DNA of 64,000 nt from Mangrovicoccus sp. HB161399 (GCF_013184745.1 NZ_JAATVU010000007.1:62001-126000), one strand, 5' to 3'; positions 1 to 9,453 are shown, numbered from the stretch's first letter. Translations and numbers: made by a program. Notes: generated by a model not told the origin, from the sequence alone.

Positions 1-770
1 TTGAATCCGGGGACCCCCTGCCATAGCAGCATGCCGAGACCGTCGACGATGCGCGCGCCGCGCCGTGCCGCCGCCTGCAGGAAGGGCGTTTCCAGCGGCG
101 TGTAGACAATGTCGGTCGCCAGCATCTCAGGCCGGATGCCGGAAAGATCGAGATCGAAGGCCGGCTGACCCGCCATGCCGAGCGACGTCGTGTTCACCAC
201 CGTCGCCGCACCGGCCAGGGCCGGCCCGGTCTCGCCCCAGTCCAGCACCCTGACCCTCGGCCCGAAGGCAGCGGCAAGGCTTTCGGCCCGCGCCCGCGTC
301 CGGTTCATCAGCCGGATTTCCGGAGCGCCGGCCTCCAGCATCGCATGCAGGATCGCGCGCGCCGCGCCGCCGGCCCCGAACAGAGCGACCGGACCATCCG
401 ACGCCGCCCAGTCCTGCGCCGATTGCGCGAGATTGGCATAGAAGCCGTACCCGTCGGTATTGTCCGCCTCGTAGCCGCCGCCCGGCAGGAAGGTCAGCGT
501 GTTGGCTGCGCCGATCGCCCGAGCCCGCGGGGTGACGCGCCGCGCGCCGGCCAGAGCGGCTTCCTTGTGGGGGATCGTGACATTGGTGCCGACGAACCCC
601 ATGCGCGGCATTGCCGCCAGAACGTCGGGCAGGTCCTGCGCATCCACCTCCAGGGGCACGTAATGCCCCGGCAAGTTCTGGCTTTCCAGCCAATGGCCGT
701 GCATCCGGGGCGACTTGCTGTGTCCGACGGGGTTGCCGATGACGCCGGCCAGGGGAATCTGCTTGCTCAT
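1..770 (-). CDS. aroE: Shikimate dehydrogenase (partial, 3' end outside window)
   Basis: Reduces 3-dehydroshikimate to shikimate with NADPH in aromatic amino-acid synthesis; cytosolic. Reading leftward from ATG at 770, the N-terminus carries [10 protein letters not shown] (residues 12-21), whose two serines bind shikimate, and [10 protein letters not shown] (61-70) with the catalytic Lys69. The frame stays open to base 1, so about 256 residues are visible of a family norm near 275. The start overlaps the maf stop by 4 nt (ATGA), showing translational coupling. The maf-aroE pair beside the replication origin is the usual alphaproteobacterial arrangement. Confidence 0.95.
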   Translation of the reverse strand, partial: MSKQIPLAGVIGNPVGHSKSPRMHGHWLESQNLPGHYVPLEVDAQDLPDVLAAMPRMGFVGTNVTIPHKEAALAGARRVTPRARAIGAANTLTFLPGGGYEADNTDGYGFYANLAQSAQDWAASDGPVALFGAGGAARAILHAMLEAGAPEIRLMNRTRARAESLAAAFGPRVRVLDWGETGPALAGAATVVNTTSLGMAGQPAFDLDLSGIRPEMLATDIVYTPLETPFLQAAARRGARIVDGLGMLLWQGVPGF

Positions 771-1366
771 CCGTCGATATCCCCGCGCAGAGACAGCCAG
801 TTCAGCAGTTCGAGCAGCGGCAGGCCGAGAATGGTGAAATGGTCGCCCTCGATCCGCGCGAAAAGCCGCACGCCCTCTTCCTCCAGCTTGTAGCCGCCCA
901 CGGAATGCCGGATGCTGTCCCAGTTCCGCGCGAGGTAGTCCGCGGCGTAGCTTTCCGAAAACTCGCGCATCTGCAGCCGCGCGACCCCGACATGGCGCCA
1001 GAGCGGCTCGCCGTCGCGGCACACGACCGCCGCGGACAGCAGCATGTGCCGGTCGCCGCGCAGCCGCGCAAGATGCCCGGCCGCCTCTCCGGGGCTTGCC
1101 GGCTTGCCCAGAACCTCGCCGCGGTGGTCCAGCACCTGGTCGCAGCCCAGAACCATAGCACCCGGCCGCTTGGCGCTGATCTTCATCGCCTTCGCCTCGG
1201 CCAGAGCGTCGGCCATGTCCCGCGCGCCGATGCCTTCCGCCTCGAAGGCCGCCCGCAGCGACTCCTCGTCAATCCGGGCCGGAAGGACTTCGACGTCCAG
1301 CCCGGCATTGCGCAGCAGCTGCGCGCGTATCTCGGAGCCCGATGCGAGGATCAGGTTGGTCTGCAT
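767..1366 (-). CDS. maf: Maf family nucleotide pyrophosphatase
   Basis: Maf-type nucleoside triphosphate pyrophosphatase of 199 residues, a normal length. It removes modified or unwanted nucleotides in the cytosol. [14 protein letters not shown] at residues 5-18 is the Maf signature and GCDQVL (74-79) contains the probable catalytic Asp76. The ATG at 1366 was chosen because homology begins there; the frame stays open upstream but that part is non-homologous. The start codon touches a perfect DnaA box (1366-1374), so this gene borders the putative origin. It is followed by aroE with a 4-nt overlap. Confidence 0.93.
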   Translation of the reverse strand: MQTNLILASGSEIRAQLLRNAGLDVEVLPARIDEESLRAAFEAEGIGARDMADALAEAKAMKISAKRPGAMVLGCDQVLDHRGEVLGKPASPGEAAGHLARLRGDRHMLLSAAVVCRDGEPLWRHVGVARLQMREFSESYAADYLARNWDSIRHSVGGYKLEEEGVRLFARIEGDHFTILGLPLLELLNWLSLRGDIDG

Positions 1367-1560
1367 GTGGATAACCCTGTGACTCCTGTATTGGAGAATC
1401 TGTGGCCGGATAGCGGATAAGATCCGCCATGGCCAGACGGGGACAAATTCCGCCGAGCTGTCCGCGATTCCCACACGCGGTTTGCCGGCTGTGAATTACC
1501 TGCTCCGAGATGTGTGGATACGGGATCTTCCTCGCGCTGATCCTCAGGGTTATCCACAGG

Positions 1561-1625
1561 GCAGGATAAAATTTTAAATTTAACCCATAGATATTGCGTG
1601 TTAATTTTCTTAATCGTGTCTTAAT
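1561..1625. other. AT-rich block, candidate DNA unwinding element
   Basis: This stretch is dominated by runs such as attttaaattta and ttaattttcttaat in a region otherwise well above 60% GC. It sits between the DnaA box at 1550-1558 and the boxes at 1644-1661, the position expected of a duplex unwinding element. The assignment is by composition and position only. Confidence 0.55.
1610..1624. promoter_or_regulatory. CtrA-type box (TTAA-N7-TTAA) inside oriC
   Basis: TTAATCGTGTCTTAA matches the full CtrA recognition pattern TTAA-N7-TTAA and lies in the AT-rich part of the putative origin. In Caulobacter, CtrA represses replication through such boxes at its origin. A chance match in AT-rich DNA is possible. 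Confidence 0.4.
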
Positions 1626-1758
1626 CCCCTTGTTTATCCGGAGTTTTCCACAGGTGGATAACTGCCCGGATAATATGCCAATCCACATTATCCACAGGGC
1701 CTTAATCAACCTCTTCCTTATCTATCTTTTAATTTTTAAAAGGAGGGAAGGAGGGCCC

Positions 1759-2214
1759 ATGATCGCCGAGTTCCTTGCCTCAGCCTACCCGTGGACAAAG
1801 TCCCTACATGTGATCTCCGTGATCACCTGGATGGCAGGGCTGTTCTACCTTCCCCGCCTTTTCGTCTATCATGCAGAGAAGGTCGGCACGGGGAACGACA
1901 CGGACGCGCTGTTCCAGACGATGGAGTACAAGCTGCTGCGCTTCATCATGAACCCTGCGATGATTTCCACATGGGTCTTCGGCCTGTGCCTGATCTTCAC
2001 TCCGGGCATCATCGACTGGAGCATGGTCTGGCCCTATGCCAAGGCAGCCGCCGTGATTGCCATGACCTGGTTCCATCACTGGCTTGGCAAGCGGCGCAAG
2101 GATTTCGAGGCGGGGACCAACACGCGGACCGGCCGAACCTATCGCTTGATGAATGAACTTCCGACGGTTCTGATGCTTGTCATCGTCATCTCGGTCATCG
2201 CCCGTCCATTCTGA
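1759..2214 (+). CDS. hemJ: Protoporphyrinogen oxidase HemJ
   Basis: Membrane protein of 151 residues that oxidises protoporphyrinogen IX to protoporphyrin IX, the oxygen-independent HemJ route of haem synthesis. About four hydrophobic segments are visible. The first carries LHVISVITWMAGLFYLPR (residues 16-33) with the conserved His17, followed by the FVYH motif, which is typical of the family. The ATG at 1759 follows a strong purine-rich ribosome site (aggagggaaggaggg). The frame is open further upstream into the origin, but that part has no homology. rho follows about 120 nt downstream. Confidence 0.92.
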   Translation: MIAEFLASAYPWTKSLHVISVITWMAGLFYLPRLFVYHAEKVGTGNDTDALFQTMEYKLLRFIMNPAMISTWVFGLCLIFTPGIIDWSMVWPYAKAAAVIAMTWFHHWLGKRRKDFEAGTNTRTGRTYRLMNELPTVLMLVIVISVIARPF

Positions 2215-2250
2215 TTTGACTCGGGCTACATTCTTCTTTATCTGCCCTCC

Positions 2251-2266
2251 GCAGGCGTCCGCCTGC
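2251..2266 (+). terminator. Short GC hairpin in the hemJ-rho gap
   Basis: GCAGGCG, 2-nt loop, CGCCTGC forms a 7-bp stem 37 nt after hemJ and 67 nt before rho. No T-run follows, so it may be a weak terminator or part of the rho leader, where rho autoregulation is known in other bacteria. Confidence 0.3.
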
Positions 2267-2332
2267 TGATTCCCCTTATCTATACGGTTGATCCCGCCAT
2301 AGCGGTCGATCTCTGAGAGAGCATCCATCTTT

Positions 2333-3604
2333 ATGACCGAAGAACGTCTCAACCTGGCCGATCTCAAGGCTCAATCCCCGAAGGCCCTGCTTGCCATGGC
2401 CGAGGAACTGGAAATCGAAAACGCCTCCACGATGCGGAAAGGCGAGATGATGTTCCAGATCCTGCGCGAACGCGCCGAGGATGGCTGGGAGATCTCAGGT
2501 GACGGCGTGCTCGAGGTGCTCCAGGACGGCTTCGGCTTCCTGCGCTCGCCCGAGGCCAACTACCTGCCCGGTCCCGACGACATCTATGTCAGCCCCGAGA
2601 TGATCCGACAGTTCTCGCTGCGCACCGGCGACACGATCGAGGGCGTCATCCATGCACCGCGCGACAACGAGCGCTATTTCGGCCTGGTGAAGGTCTCGAA
2701 GATCAACTTCGAGGAACCCGAGCGCGCCCGCCACAAGATTGCCTTCGACAACCTGACGCCGCTCTATCCGGACGAGCGGCTGAAGATGGAAATCGAGGAT
2801 CCGACGATCAAGGACCGCTCGGCCCGGATCATCGATCTGGTCGCGCCCATCGGCAAGGGCCAGCGCTCGCTGATCGTTGCGCCTCCGCGGACTGGTAAAA
2901 CTGTTTTGCTACAAAACATTGCGCATTCGATCGAGCGCAACCATCCGGAATGCTATCTGATCGTCCTGCTGATCGACGAACGTCCCGAAGAAGTCACCGA
3001 CATGCAGCGCTCGGTGAAAGGGGAGGTGATCTCCTCGACCTTCGACGAGCCGGCAACCCGCCACGTGGCCGTCTCCGAAATGGTGATCGAGAAGGCGAAG
3101 CGCCTGGTCGAGCACAAGCGTGACGTCGTCATCCTGCTCGACTCGATCACCCGTCTCGGCCGCGCCTTCAACACGGTCGTTCCGTCCTCGGGCAAGGTCC
3201 TGACCGGCGGTGTCGATGCCAACGCGCTGCAGCGTCCGAAGCGCTTCTTCGGTGCCGCCCGCAACATCGAGGAGGGCGGATCGCTGACCATCATCGCAAC
3301 CGCGCTGATCGACACAGGCTCGCGGATGGACGAAGTGATCTTCGAGGAATTCAAGGGTACCGGCAACAGCGAAATCGTGCTCGACCGCAAGGTCGCCGAC
3401 AAGCGTGTCTTCCCGGCGATGGACATCCTCAAATCCGGCACCCGGAAAGAGGACCTGCTGGTCGACAAGGCCGACCTGCAGAAGACCTATGTCCTGCGCC
3501 GCATCCTGAACCCGATGGGCACCACCGACGCCATCGAGTTCCTGATCTCGAAGCTGAAGCAGACCAAGTCGAATTCCGATTTCTTCGACTCTATGAATAC
3601 CTGA
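2333..3604 (+). CDS. rho: Transcription termination factor Rho
   Basis: Hexameric RNA-dependent ATPase that terminates transcription; 423 residues, a normal length. The N-terminal RNA-binding region (about residues 50-125) has the cold-shock-like stretch [23 protein letters not shown] in two parts. The Walker A motif APPRTGKT lies near 183-190, followed by the [13 protein letters not shown] segment and the Q/R-loop region around [14 protein letters not shown]. The ATG at 2333 follows gagagag. mnmE begins 13 nt after the stop, so the two are probably cotranscribed. Confidence 0.98.
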   Translation: MTEERLNLADLKAQSPKALLAMAEELEIENASTMRKGEMMFQILRERAEDGWEISGDGVLEVLQDGFGFLRSPEANYLPGPDDIYVSPEMIRQFSLRTGDTIEGVIHAPRDNERYFGLVKVSKINFEEPERARHKIAFDNLTPLYPDERLKMEIEDPTIKDRSARIIDLVAPIGKGQRSLIVAPPRTGKTVLLQNIAHSIERNHPECYLIVLLIDERPEEVTDMQRSVKGEVISSTFDEPATRHVAVSEMVIEKAKRLVEHKRDVVILLDSITRLGRAFNTVVPSSGKVLTGGVDANALQRPKRFFGAARNIEEGGSLTIIATALIDTGSRMDEVIFEEFKGTGNSEIVLDRKVADKRVFPAMDILKSGTRKEDLLVDKADLQKTYVLRRILNPMGTTDAIEFLISKLKQTKSNSDFFDSMNT

Positions 3605-3617
3605 CACGGAGCCGGCC

Positions 3618-4904
3618 ATGGACACCATCTATGCCCTGGCCAGCGGCCAGGGAAAGGCGGGCGTGGCCGTTCTGAGACTCTCGGGGCCGGACGCGCATCA
3701 GGCTTGCCTTGCGCTTGCCGGCCGCCTTCCGCCGCTGCGCCAGATGAGCCTCGCGACCCTGCGCGACCGGAACCGCGAGGTACTGGATCAGGCGCTGGTC
3801 GCAATCTTCCCCGACAAGCAGAGCTTCACCGGAGAACCGGTGACCGAGCTGCACTTGCATGGCAGCCCTGCTGTCGTATCCGCGGTGATGCGCGAGATCG
3901 GGGAACAGGGGCTTGCCCGCCTTGCCCTGCCGGGCGAGTTCACCCGACGTGCTCTGGAAAATGGCCGGCTCGACCTGACCGAGGTTGAAGGCCTCGCCGA
4001 TCTCATCCAGGCGGAGACCGAAGCGCAGCGCAAGCAAGCGCTAAAGGTCATGTCCGGTTCCCTCGGCCGGAAGGTCGCTGACTGGCGGGAAAACCTCGTG
4101 CATGCGATGGCGCTGATTGCGGCCAGCATCGATTTTGCGGATGAGGAGCTGCCGGAGGAGATTGTCCTCGAAGCGCGGAAGCTCCTGCTGGACATTCTCT
4201 CCGGGTTGAAATCAGAGATAGACGGAATTTCCGCCGCGGAACGCATTCGTGACGGATTTCTGGTGGCCATTCTCGGTCGGCCGAACGCGGGCAAGTCGAC
4301 TCTCCTCAACGCCCTTGCGGGACGGGAGGCGGCGATTACGTCAGACATTGCCGGCACGACGCGCGATGTGATCGAGGTTCGGATGGATATCGCCGGATTG
4401 CCGGTGACGATCCTGGACACTGCCGGTTTGCGCGAGGGCGGAGACGAAATCGAACGGATCGGAATCGAACGTGCCTTGTTCAGGGCAGGGGATGCCGATC
4501 TCCGGATCTTTCTGGTGGATGACCGTGGCATGCCGCCAGGCTTCGAGCCCCGGGACGGCGATCTGGTGTTGCGCGCCAAGTCGGACGATCCGGGGCAGAA
4601 GGACGGAATCTCCGGAAAGACGGGACAGGGCATCCCCGAACTTCTCGAATGCGTGGCTGAGCGATTGGTTTCTGCCGCATCGCAAGCCGGTTCGGCAAGC
4701 AACGATCGACACCGGATGGCGATGTCCGGTGCGAAATCGGCTTTGGAATCAGCGCTTGTTGAGTTACAGCATGGTGAGGATCGGACAGAATTCCTCTCGG
4801 AACATTTGCGCCAGGCTGCCCGGCATCTTGACGAGCTGATTGGCAAGGTAGATGTCGAGGATATGCTGGACGACATCTTCCGGAACTTCTGCCTCGGCAA
4901 ATAG
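3618..4904 (+). CDS. mnmE: tRNA uridine-5-carboxymethylaminomethyl modification GTPase MnmE
   Basis: GTPase that works with MnmG to install the (carboxymethyl)aminomethyl group at wobble U34 of certain tRNAs; 428 residues. It has an N-terminal folate-binding domain (1-118) and a helical domain. The inserted G domain has G1 GRPNAGKS (220-227), the switch DIAGTTRD (243-250) and G3 DTAG (267-270). The usual NKxD G4 motif appears as AKSD. The C-terminus ends NFCLGK, keeping the C-(I/L/V)-G-K motif with the important cysteine. mnmG starts immediately downstream. Confidence 0.97.
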   Translation: MDTIYALASGQGKAGVAVLRLSGPDAHQACLALAGRLPPLRQMSLATLRDRNREVLDQALVAIFPDKQSFTGEPVTELHLHGSPAVVSAVMREIGEQGLARLALPGEFTRRALENGRLDLTEVEGLADLIQAETEAQRKQALKVMSGSLGRKVADWRENLVHAMALIAASIDFADEELPEEIVLEARKLLLDILSGLKSEIDGISAAERIRDGFLVAILGRPNAGKSTLLNALAGREAAITSDIAGTTRDVIEVRMDIAGLPVTILDTAGLREGGDEIERIGIERALFRAGDADLRIFLVDDRGMPPGFEPRDGDLVLRAKSDDPGQKDGISGKTGQGIPELLECVAERLVSAASQAGSASNDRHRMAMSGAKSALESALVELQHGEDRTEFLSEHLRQAARHLDELIGKVDVEDMLDDIFRNFCLGK

Positions 4905-4906
4905 GA

Positions 4907-6787
4907 GTGTTTCACGTGAAACATGGCGATTTTGATGTAGTCGTGGTCGGTGGTGGCCACGCTGGAACCGAAGCCGCCTACGCCGCGGCTCGGATGGGGG
5001 CACAGACGGCCCTCGTGACACTGAAATTCGGGAATCTGGGAGTCATGTCCTGCAATCCGGCGATTGGCGGACTGGGAAAAGGACATTTGGTTCGCGAGAT
5101 CGATGCCATGGATGGCGTCATGGGAAGGGTGGCCGATGCCGCAGGGATTCAGTTCCGCCTCTTGAACCGACGGAAAGGCCCTGCCGTACAGGGGCCCCGA
5201 GCGCAGTCGGACCGCAAGATCTATCGTCAGACGATGCAAGCGATATTGTCTGCAGCGAAGAACCTTTGCATTCTTGAAGGAGAGGTGACCGACTTCCTGA
5301 TGGAAGGGGACCACGTGACCGGTGTACTGCTTGGCGATGGAAGCGCGCTGACAGCGAAATCCGTGGTCCTCACCACGGGTACATTCCTGAATGGAATCAT
5401 CCATATCGGCGATCAGCGGCATTCAGCGGGCAGGATGGGGGAATCCCCCTCGATTCCGTTGGCCGAACGGCTGGAATCGTTCAACCTGCCGCTTGGGCGA
5501 CTTAAGACAGGTACTCCGCCGCGTCTCAACGGCAAGACCATTGCTTGGGACAAGCTTGAAAGCCAGCCGGGCGATGATGATCCGGTCATGTTCTCCTTCC
5601 TGAACCGGAAGCCTCAGGCGCGCCAGATTTCCTGCGGCATTACCTATACAAACGAGCGGACGCATGACGTAATCCGCGAGAACCTATCGCGTTCGGCCAT
5701 GTATGGCGGGCATATTGACGGGATTGGCCCGCGCTATTGCCCGTCGATCGAAGACAAGGTTGTCCGATTTGCCGACAAGACCTCGCATCAGGTCTTCCTT
5801 GAACCGGAAGGCCTCGATGACGATACGGTCTACCCGAACGGGATTTCGACGTCGCTACCGGTGGATGTGCAGGAACAGTACGTTCGCTCCATGAAAGCAC
5901 TTGAAAATGTTGAAATTCTTCAACCTGGATATGCAATCGAGTATGACTATGTCGATCCCCGCGCCCTGGATTTGACCTTGGCATTGCGGGATGTACCCGG
6001 TCTTTATCTTGCCGGGCAGATCAACGGCACCACGGGCTACGAGGAAGCCGCTGCCCAAGGCATGGTTGCGGGTCTCAATGCAGCGGCTGTGGCTTTGGAG
6101 CGCGAAAAGGTTCTGTTTTCGCGTGCGGAAAGCTATATTGGCGTGATGATTGATGATTTGACGTCGCGCGGCGTGACGGAACCATACCGCATGTTCACTT
6201 CCCGCGCGGAATTCCGTCTTAGCTTGCGAGCGGATAACGCGGATCAGCGGCTGACTCCAAAAGCCATTGAGTTGGGGTGTTGCAGCGAAGAGCGAAAGGC
6301 CGCCTTTTCCGGAAAAATGGAGCAGCTGGTCGAGGCCAAGGCCGTCTTGAGCGCTCAAACTTGGACGCCACGCGAGCTTGCGTCGCTTGGTTTCGATGTA
6401 AGCCAGGATGGCAACAAGCGCAGCGCATATGATCTTTTGGCGTATCCGGGTGTGACCTTTGACATGGTCATGCCGCTCGCCGATGGCGCAGAGGCTTTGT
6501 CACCGGAAATCCGTATCCAGGCTTCGACGGACGCACTCTATGCCCAGTATGTCGAAAGGCAAAAGCGGGATGCCGCCGCCTTGAAGAAGGATTCCGATCT
6601 CGAAATCCCGTCAGATTTCAATTTCGATGGCCTGTCTGGCCTGTCTTCGGAACTGAAAGGCAAGCTCAAGCGCGATCGTCCTCGCACTTTGGCGCAAGCC
6701 GGTCATATCGAAGGAATGACTCCTGCGGCCTTGGTGCTCTTGCTGTCGAAGCTTCGGCAGGCGAATGGCAAGAAGCGGGTTGTTTGA
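4907..6787 (+). CDS. mnmG: tRNA modification FAD enzyme MnmG (GidA)
   Basis: FAD-dependent partner of MnmE in U34 tRNA modification; about 626 residues. [14 protein letters not shown] is the dinucleotide-binding loop. [11 protein letters not shown] and the long C-terminal [18 protein letters not shown] stretch are family hallmarks. Two GTG starts are possible. The one at 4907 gives MFHVKH; the one at 4916 has GGAG at 4904-4907 at ideal distance and is equally or more likely. Both lie at or in a perfect parS site (4908-4923), so ParB binding covers the start region. The 3' end overlaps the longest form of rsmG by 23 nt. Confidence 0.96.
   Translation: MFHVKHGDFDVVVVGGGHAGTEAAYAAARMGAQTALVTLKFGNLGVMSCNPAIGGLGKGHLVREIDAMDGVMGRVADAAGIQFRLLNRRKGPAVQGPRAQSDRKIYRQTMQAILSAAKNLCILEGEVTDFLMEGDHVTGVLLGDGSALTAKSVVLTTGTFLNGIIHIGDQRHSAGRMGESPSIPLAERLESFNLPLGRLKTGTPPRLNGKTIAWDKLESQPGDDDPVMFSFLNRKPQARQISCGITYTNERTHDVIRENLSRSAMYGGHIDGIGPRYCPSIEDKVVRFADKTSHQVFLEPEGLDDDTVYPNGISTSLPVDVQEQYVRSMKALENVEILQPGYAIEYDYVDPRALDLTLALRDVPGLYLAGQINGTTGYEEAAAQGMVAGLNAAAVALEREKVLFSRAESYIGVMIDDLTSRGVTEPYRMFTSRAEFRLSLRADNADQRLTPKAIELGCCSEERKAAFSGKMEQLVEAKAVLSAQTWTPRELASLGFDVSQDGNKRSAYDLLAYPGVTFDMVMPLADGAEALSPEIRIQASTDALYAQYVERQKRDAAALKKDSDLEIPSDFNFDGLSGLSSELKGKLKRDRPRTLAQAGHIEGMTPAALVLLLSKLRQANGKKRVV
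4908..4923. other. parS: parS site 1
   Basis: TGTTTCACGTGAAACA is a perfect 16-bp palindrome identical to the consensus ParB-binding parS site. It overlaps the start region of mnmG, about 3.3 kb before parB. ParB loads here and spreads to form the partition complex. Confidence 0.95.
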
Positions 6788-7403
6788 CGTGTCAGGACCG
6801 ATTGTTGATGGTGGTGTTTCACGTGAAACAATGGAGCTTCTGGAGACTTACCAAGAGCTTCTTGTAAAATGGAACTCTCGGATCAATCTCGTTGCCCCGG
6901 CGACCGTGGAAGATCGCTGGAACCGCCATTTCAAAGATTCGCTGCAACTATTCACGATGGCGCCTGGGGTGCCGCAGAAATGGTGCGACCTTGGCTCAGG
7001 TGCAGGTTTCCCCGGGCTGGTTTGTGCCATCGCGGCGAAAGTGGCGGGATGGCCTACGAAATTCACGTTGATCGAATCGGATCAGCGCAAGTGCACATTC
7101 CTCAGGACTGTTTCACGTGAAACAGGCGTGCGGGTCGAAATTATCTCCGATCGTATCGAAGCGACGGAAGAGCAGGGAGCGGACGTCGTTTCTGCGCGTG
7201 CTCTTGCGCCTCTGCCGCGTCTTCTTCCGTGGGTTCAGCGCCATATTTCGGGCAATGGCACTGCTCTTCTGCCGAAAGGGCGGACATATCAACAGGAGCT
7301 GGAGGAAGTTCGGGATAACTATGCATTTTCCCTTGAAATCCAGCCCAGCGAAGTGGATTCAGAGTCTGTCATCCTGAAGCTCGAGAGTATCCGCGATGCC
7401 TGA
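6765..7403 (+). CDS. rsmG: 16S rRNA (guanine-N7)-methyltransferase RsmG (GidB)
   Basis: SAM-dependent methyltransferase for m7G527 of 16S rRNA, about 212 residues. [12 protein letters not shown] is the SAM-binding loop and [10 protein letters not shown] an upstream family motif. Start choice is open: ATG 6765 (inside mnmG, preceded by ggcagg), GTG 6789 just after the mnmG stop, or ATG 6831 after parS 2. The first two give normal lengths. Two parS sites are read in frame as VSRET, one near the N-terminus and one mid-protein. The stop overlaps the parA start by 8 nt. Confidence 0.95.
   Translation: MARSGLFDVSGPIVDGGVSRETMELLETYQELLVKWNSRINLVAPATVEDRWNRHFKDSLQLFTMAPGVPQKWCDLGSGAGFPGLVCAIAAKVAGWPTKFTLIESDQRKCTFLRTVSRETGVRVEIISDRIEATEEQGADVVSARALAPLPRLLPWVQRHISGNGTALLPKGRTYQQELEEVRDNYAFSLEIQPSEVDSESVILKLESIRDA
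6815..6830. other. parS: parS site 2
   Basis: Perfect TGTTTCACGTGAAACA, read in the rsmG frame as V-S-R-E-T. It lies about 30 nt beyond the mnmG stop, at the mnmG/rsmG junction. Confidence 0.95.
7109..7124. other. parS: parS site 3
   Basis: Perfect TGTTTCACGTGAAACA inside the rsmG coding region, again encoding V-S-R-E-T. It is 294 bp after site 2 and 287 bp before the parA start. Confidence 0.95.
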
Positions 7404-8211
7404 ATCGACCAAGCCGCGCATTGTAGCGGTCGCCAACCAGAAGGGCGGGGTGGGGAAGACCACCACGACGATCAATTTGGCAGCTGCCTTGGCGCGTCTT
7501 GGCAAGATGGTCATGATTGTCGACCTGGATCCCCAGGGCAATGCGTCCACGGGGCTCGGAATTGATCCCAACCGCCGGATCCTTTCGACCTATGATCTTC
7601 TGATCGAGGGAAAGACGGTCCGCGAGATCGTGGTTTCTACCGAAGTCGAGGGCGTGACCATCGCGCCCGCAACGACGGATCTCAGTTCTGCCGACATTGA
7701 ATTGGTGGCGAATGAGCGCCGCAGTTTCCTGCTGAAGGATGGGTTGCTGGGAGCCGACGTCGCTCAGATGGGGCTGGACTACATCCTGATCGATTGCCCG
7801 CCGTCGCTCAACTTGCTCACGGTGAATGCTATGGTTGCGGCCGACAGCATTCTCATCCCCCTGCAGAGCGAGTTCTTCGCGCTTGAGGGACTTTCGCAGC
7901 TCATGCTGACCATCCGGGAGATCCGGCAGGCTGCAAATCCGAGGCTGCGCATCGAAGGTGTGCTCCTGACGATGCACGACAACCGCAACCGTCTGGCGCA
8001 GCAGGTTGAGCGGGACGCAAGGGAGACCCTGGGCGAACTCGTCTTCGACACGATCGTTCCACGGAATGTGCGGGTCAGCGAGGCGCCGTCCTTTGCGATT
8101 CCGGTCATCGACTACGATCCGCAGTCGAAGGGAAGTCTGGCCTACAAAGCGCTGGCCGATGAAATCATCGCACGTTATCAAGGCATGACTGCCGCCCCGA
8201 TCGAGGCCTGA
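7396..8211 (+). CDS. parA: Chromosome partitioning ATPase ParA
   Basis: Deviant-Walker ATPase that binds nucleoid DNA and moves ParB-parS complexes; 271 residues. VANQKGGVGKTTTTINLAAAL near residues 13-32 is the deviant Walker A with both signature lysines. VDLDPQGNASTGLG and LIDCPPSLN are the A' and Walker B motifs. The start overlaps the rsmG stop by 8 nt and parB follows 11 nt after the stop, giving a parAB operon downstream of three parS sites. Confidence 0.97.
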   Translation: MPESTKPRIVAVANQKGGVGKTTTTINLAAALARLGKMVMIVDLDPQGNASTGLGIDPNRRILSTYDLLIEGKTVREIVVSTEVEGVTIAPATTDLSSADIELVANERRSFLLKDGLLGADVAQMGLDYILIDCPPSLNLLTVNAMVAADSILIPLQSEFFALEGLSQLMLTIREIRQAANPRLRIEGVLLTMHDNRNRLAQQVERDARETLGELVFDTIVPRNVRVSEAPSFAIPVIDYDPQSKGSLAYKALADEIIARYQGMTAAPIEA

Positions 8212-8222
8212 GGAGAGACCTG

Positions 8223-9095
8223 ATGGAAAAGCGTGGACTGGGACGTGGGCTGTCTGCCCTCATGGCAGATGTGGCACTGCAGGAGCCGTCCCGTGCCGAT
8301 GCGGGGCGCAATGCGGAACTTCAGGTCCCGGTCGAGACGGTTGCTCCCAACCCGGACCAGCCGCGGCGGCAATTTCGCGAGGAAGACCTTGCCGATCTGT
8401 CGGCTTCGATCGCCGAGAAAGGGGTTCTCCAGCCGCTGATCGTGCGGATGAACCCGGGCGGCTCTCCAAAATACCAGATCGTGGCGGGCGAACGCCGCTG
8501 GCGCGCGGCGCAGCGTGCGCAGGTTCATACGATTCCGATTATCGTGCGGGACTATTCCGACACGGAGATGCTGGAAATTGCCATCATCGAAAACGTGCAG
8601 CGTGCTGACCTGAACGCCGTCGAAGAGGCAATGGGTTACCGCCAGCTCATGGACAAGTTCGGCCACACCCAGGAGCGGCTTGCAGAGGCGCTCGGCAAGA
8701 GCCGCAGCTACATTGCCAATCTCCTGCGGCTGCTGCAGCTTCCCGATGATGTTCTGGGCTTGCTTCGCGACGGTTTGCTCAGCGCGGGGCATGCCCGGGC
8801 ACTGATCACGACCGAAAACCCGAGCGAACTGGCCAAGGTTGTTGTCGACAAGGGACTTTCGGTGCGGGACACCGAGCGTCTGGCCAAGGCTGCGGCGGAA
8901 CCGGTGCTGCGGCCGAAGCCGGCCAAGGCAGAGAAGGATGCGGATACCCGTGTCCTGGAACAGGATCTGTCGAATACGCTGGGCATGAAAGTCAGTGTCG
9001 ATCACAAGCCGGAGGCCAATAACGGGCAGCTGGTGATCAAGTACAAGTCGCTGGACCAGCTCGACACGCTTTGCCGTCTTCTGTCGATGAGTTGA
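8223..9095 (+). CDS. parB: Chromosome partitioning CTPase/DNA-binding protein ParB
   Basis: parS-binding CTP-dependent clamp, 290 residues. The N-terminal KRGLGRGLSALMAD is the ParA-stimulating peptide. GERRWRAAQRA (about residues 89-99) is the GERRxRA CTP-binding arginine patch. A helix-turn-helix follows around TQERLAEALGKSRSYIANLLRLL, and a C-terminal dimer domain closes the protein. The ATG at 8223 follows gaggagagacc. Its targets are probably the three parS sites at 4.9-7.1 kb. Confidence 0.97.
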   Translation: MEKRGLGRGLSALMADVALQEPSRADAGRNAELQVPVETVAPNPDQPRRQFREEDLADLSASIAEKGVLQPLIVRMNPGGSPKYQIVAGERRWRAAQRAQVHTIPIIVRDYSDTEMLEIAIIENVQRADLNAVEEAMGYRQLMDKFGHTQERLAEALGKSRSYIANLLRLLQLPDDVLGLLRDGLLSAGHARALITTENPSELAKVVVDKGLSVRDTERLAKAAAEPVLRPKPAKAEKDADTRVLEQDLSNTLGMKVSVDHKPEANNGQLVIKYKSLDQLDTLCRLLSMS

Positions 9096-9099
9096 ACCG

Positions 9100-9453
9100 T
9101 CAGTGCGAAGGGCGCGTCCAGATGAAGATCATCACGAGACAGAGCGTGACGGCCTGAATGGCCAGCGCCCTGAGCGGAATGGACAGCAAAATTGAAATGC
9201 CTAGGCTTGCAGCGACAGTGATCGTTGCAAGCCTTTTCGCTTTCAGGGAGATTGCGCCGCGCTCGTTCCAGTCGCGGATGCTGCGGCCGTAGGTTGGATG
9301 GGTGATCAGCCAGTTATGCAGCCGGGGGGAGGAGCGGGCGAAGCAGAAAGTGGCGACCAGGAGAAAGGGTACCGTCGGCAGGAGCGGCAATGGGACCCCG
9401 AGCATGCCGAGGCCCGTGCAGATCATTCCGGCCGTGAACCATATCGCCCGCAT
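9100..9453 (-). CDS. DUF454 (YbaN-family) inner-membrane protein
   Basis: Small hydrophobic protein of 117 residues with about three membrane segments. It contains the family pattern GVPLPLLPTVPFLLVATFCFARSSPR in the first half, followed by WLITHPTYGRSIRDW, characteristic of YbaN/DUF454. Its molecular function is not known. The ATG at 9453 shares one base with the hemW stop (TAATG), so it is probably the last gene of the rph-rdgB-hemW operon. It converges with parB, with 4 nt between the stops. Confidence 0.88.
   Translation of the reverse strand: MRAIWFTAGMICTGLGMLGVPLPLLPTVPFLLVATFCFARSSPRLHNWLITHPTYGRSIRDWNERGAISLKAKRLATITVAASLGISILLSIPLRALAIQAVTLCLVMIFIWTRPSH

Larger units (their letters stand above)
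1366..1758. other. oriC: Probable chromosomal replication origin (oriC)
   Basis: Roughly 390 bp between divergent maf and hemJ. Perfect TTATCCACA boxes lie at 1366-1374 (minus), 1550-1558 (plus) and 1688-1696 (plus). TTTTCCACA is at 1644-1652. One-mismatch boxes are at 1513-1521 (minus) and 1653-1661 (minus). The block at about 1561-1625 is very AT-rich against a GC-rich background and could be the unwinding element. The maf | hemJ-rho-mnmE-mnmG-rsmG-parAB setting matches known alphaproteobacterial origins. The DnaA boxes and AT-rich block are seen directly; origin function is inferred. Confidence 0.85.

Noticed and set aside
1594-1758. Upstream extension of hemJ into the origin (start 1594)
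   Set aside because: The extension has no homology, while ATG 1759 has a very strong ribosome site.
3788-5422. 544-codon minus-strand frame opposite mnmE and mnmG
   Set aside because: Antisense shadow; it crosses a gene boundary and parS.
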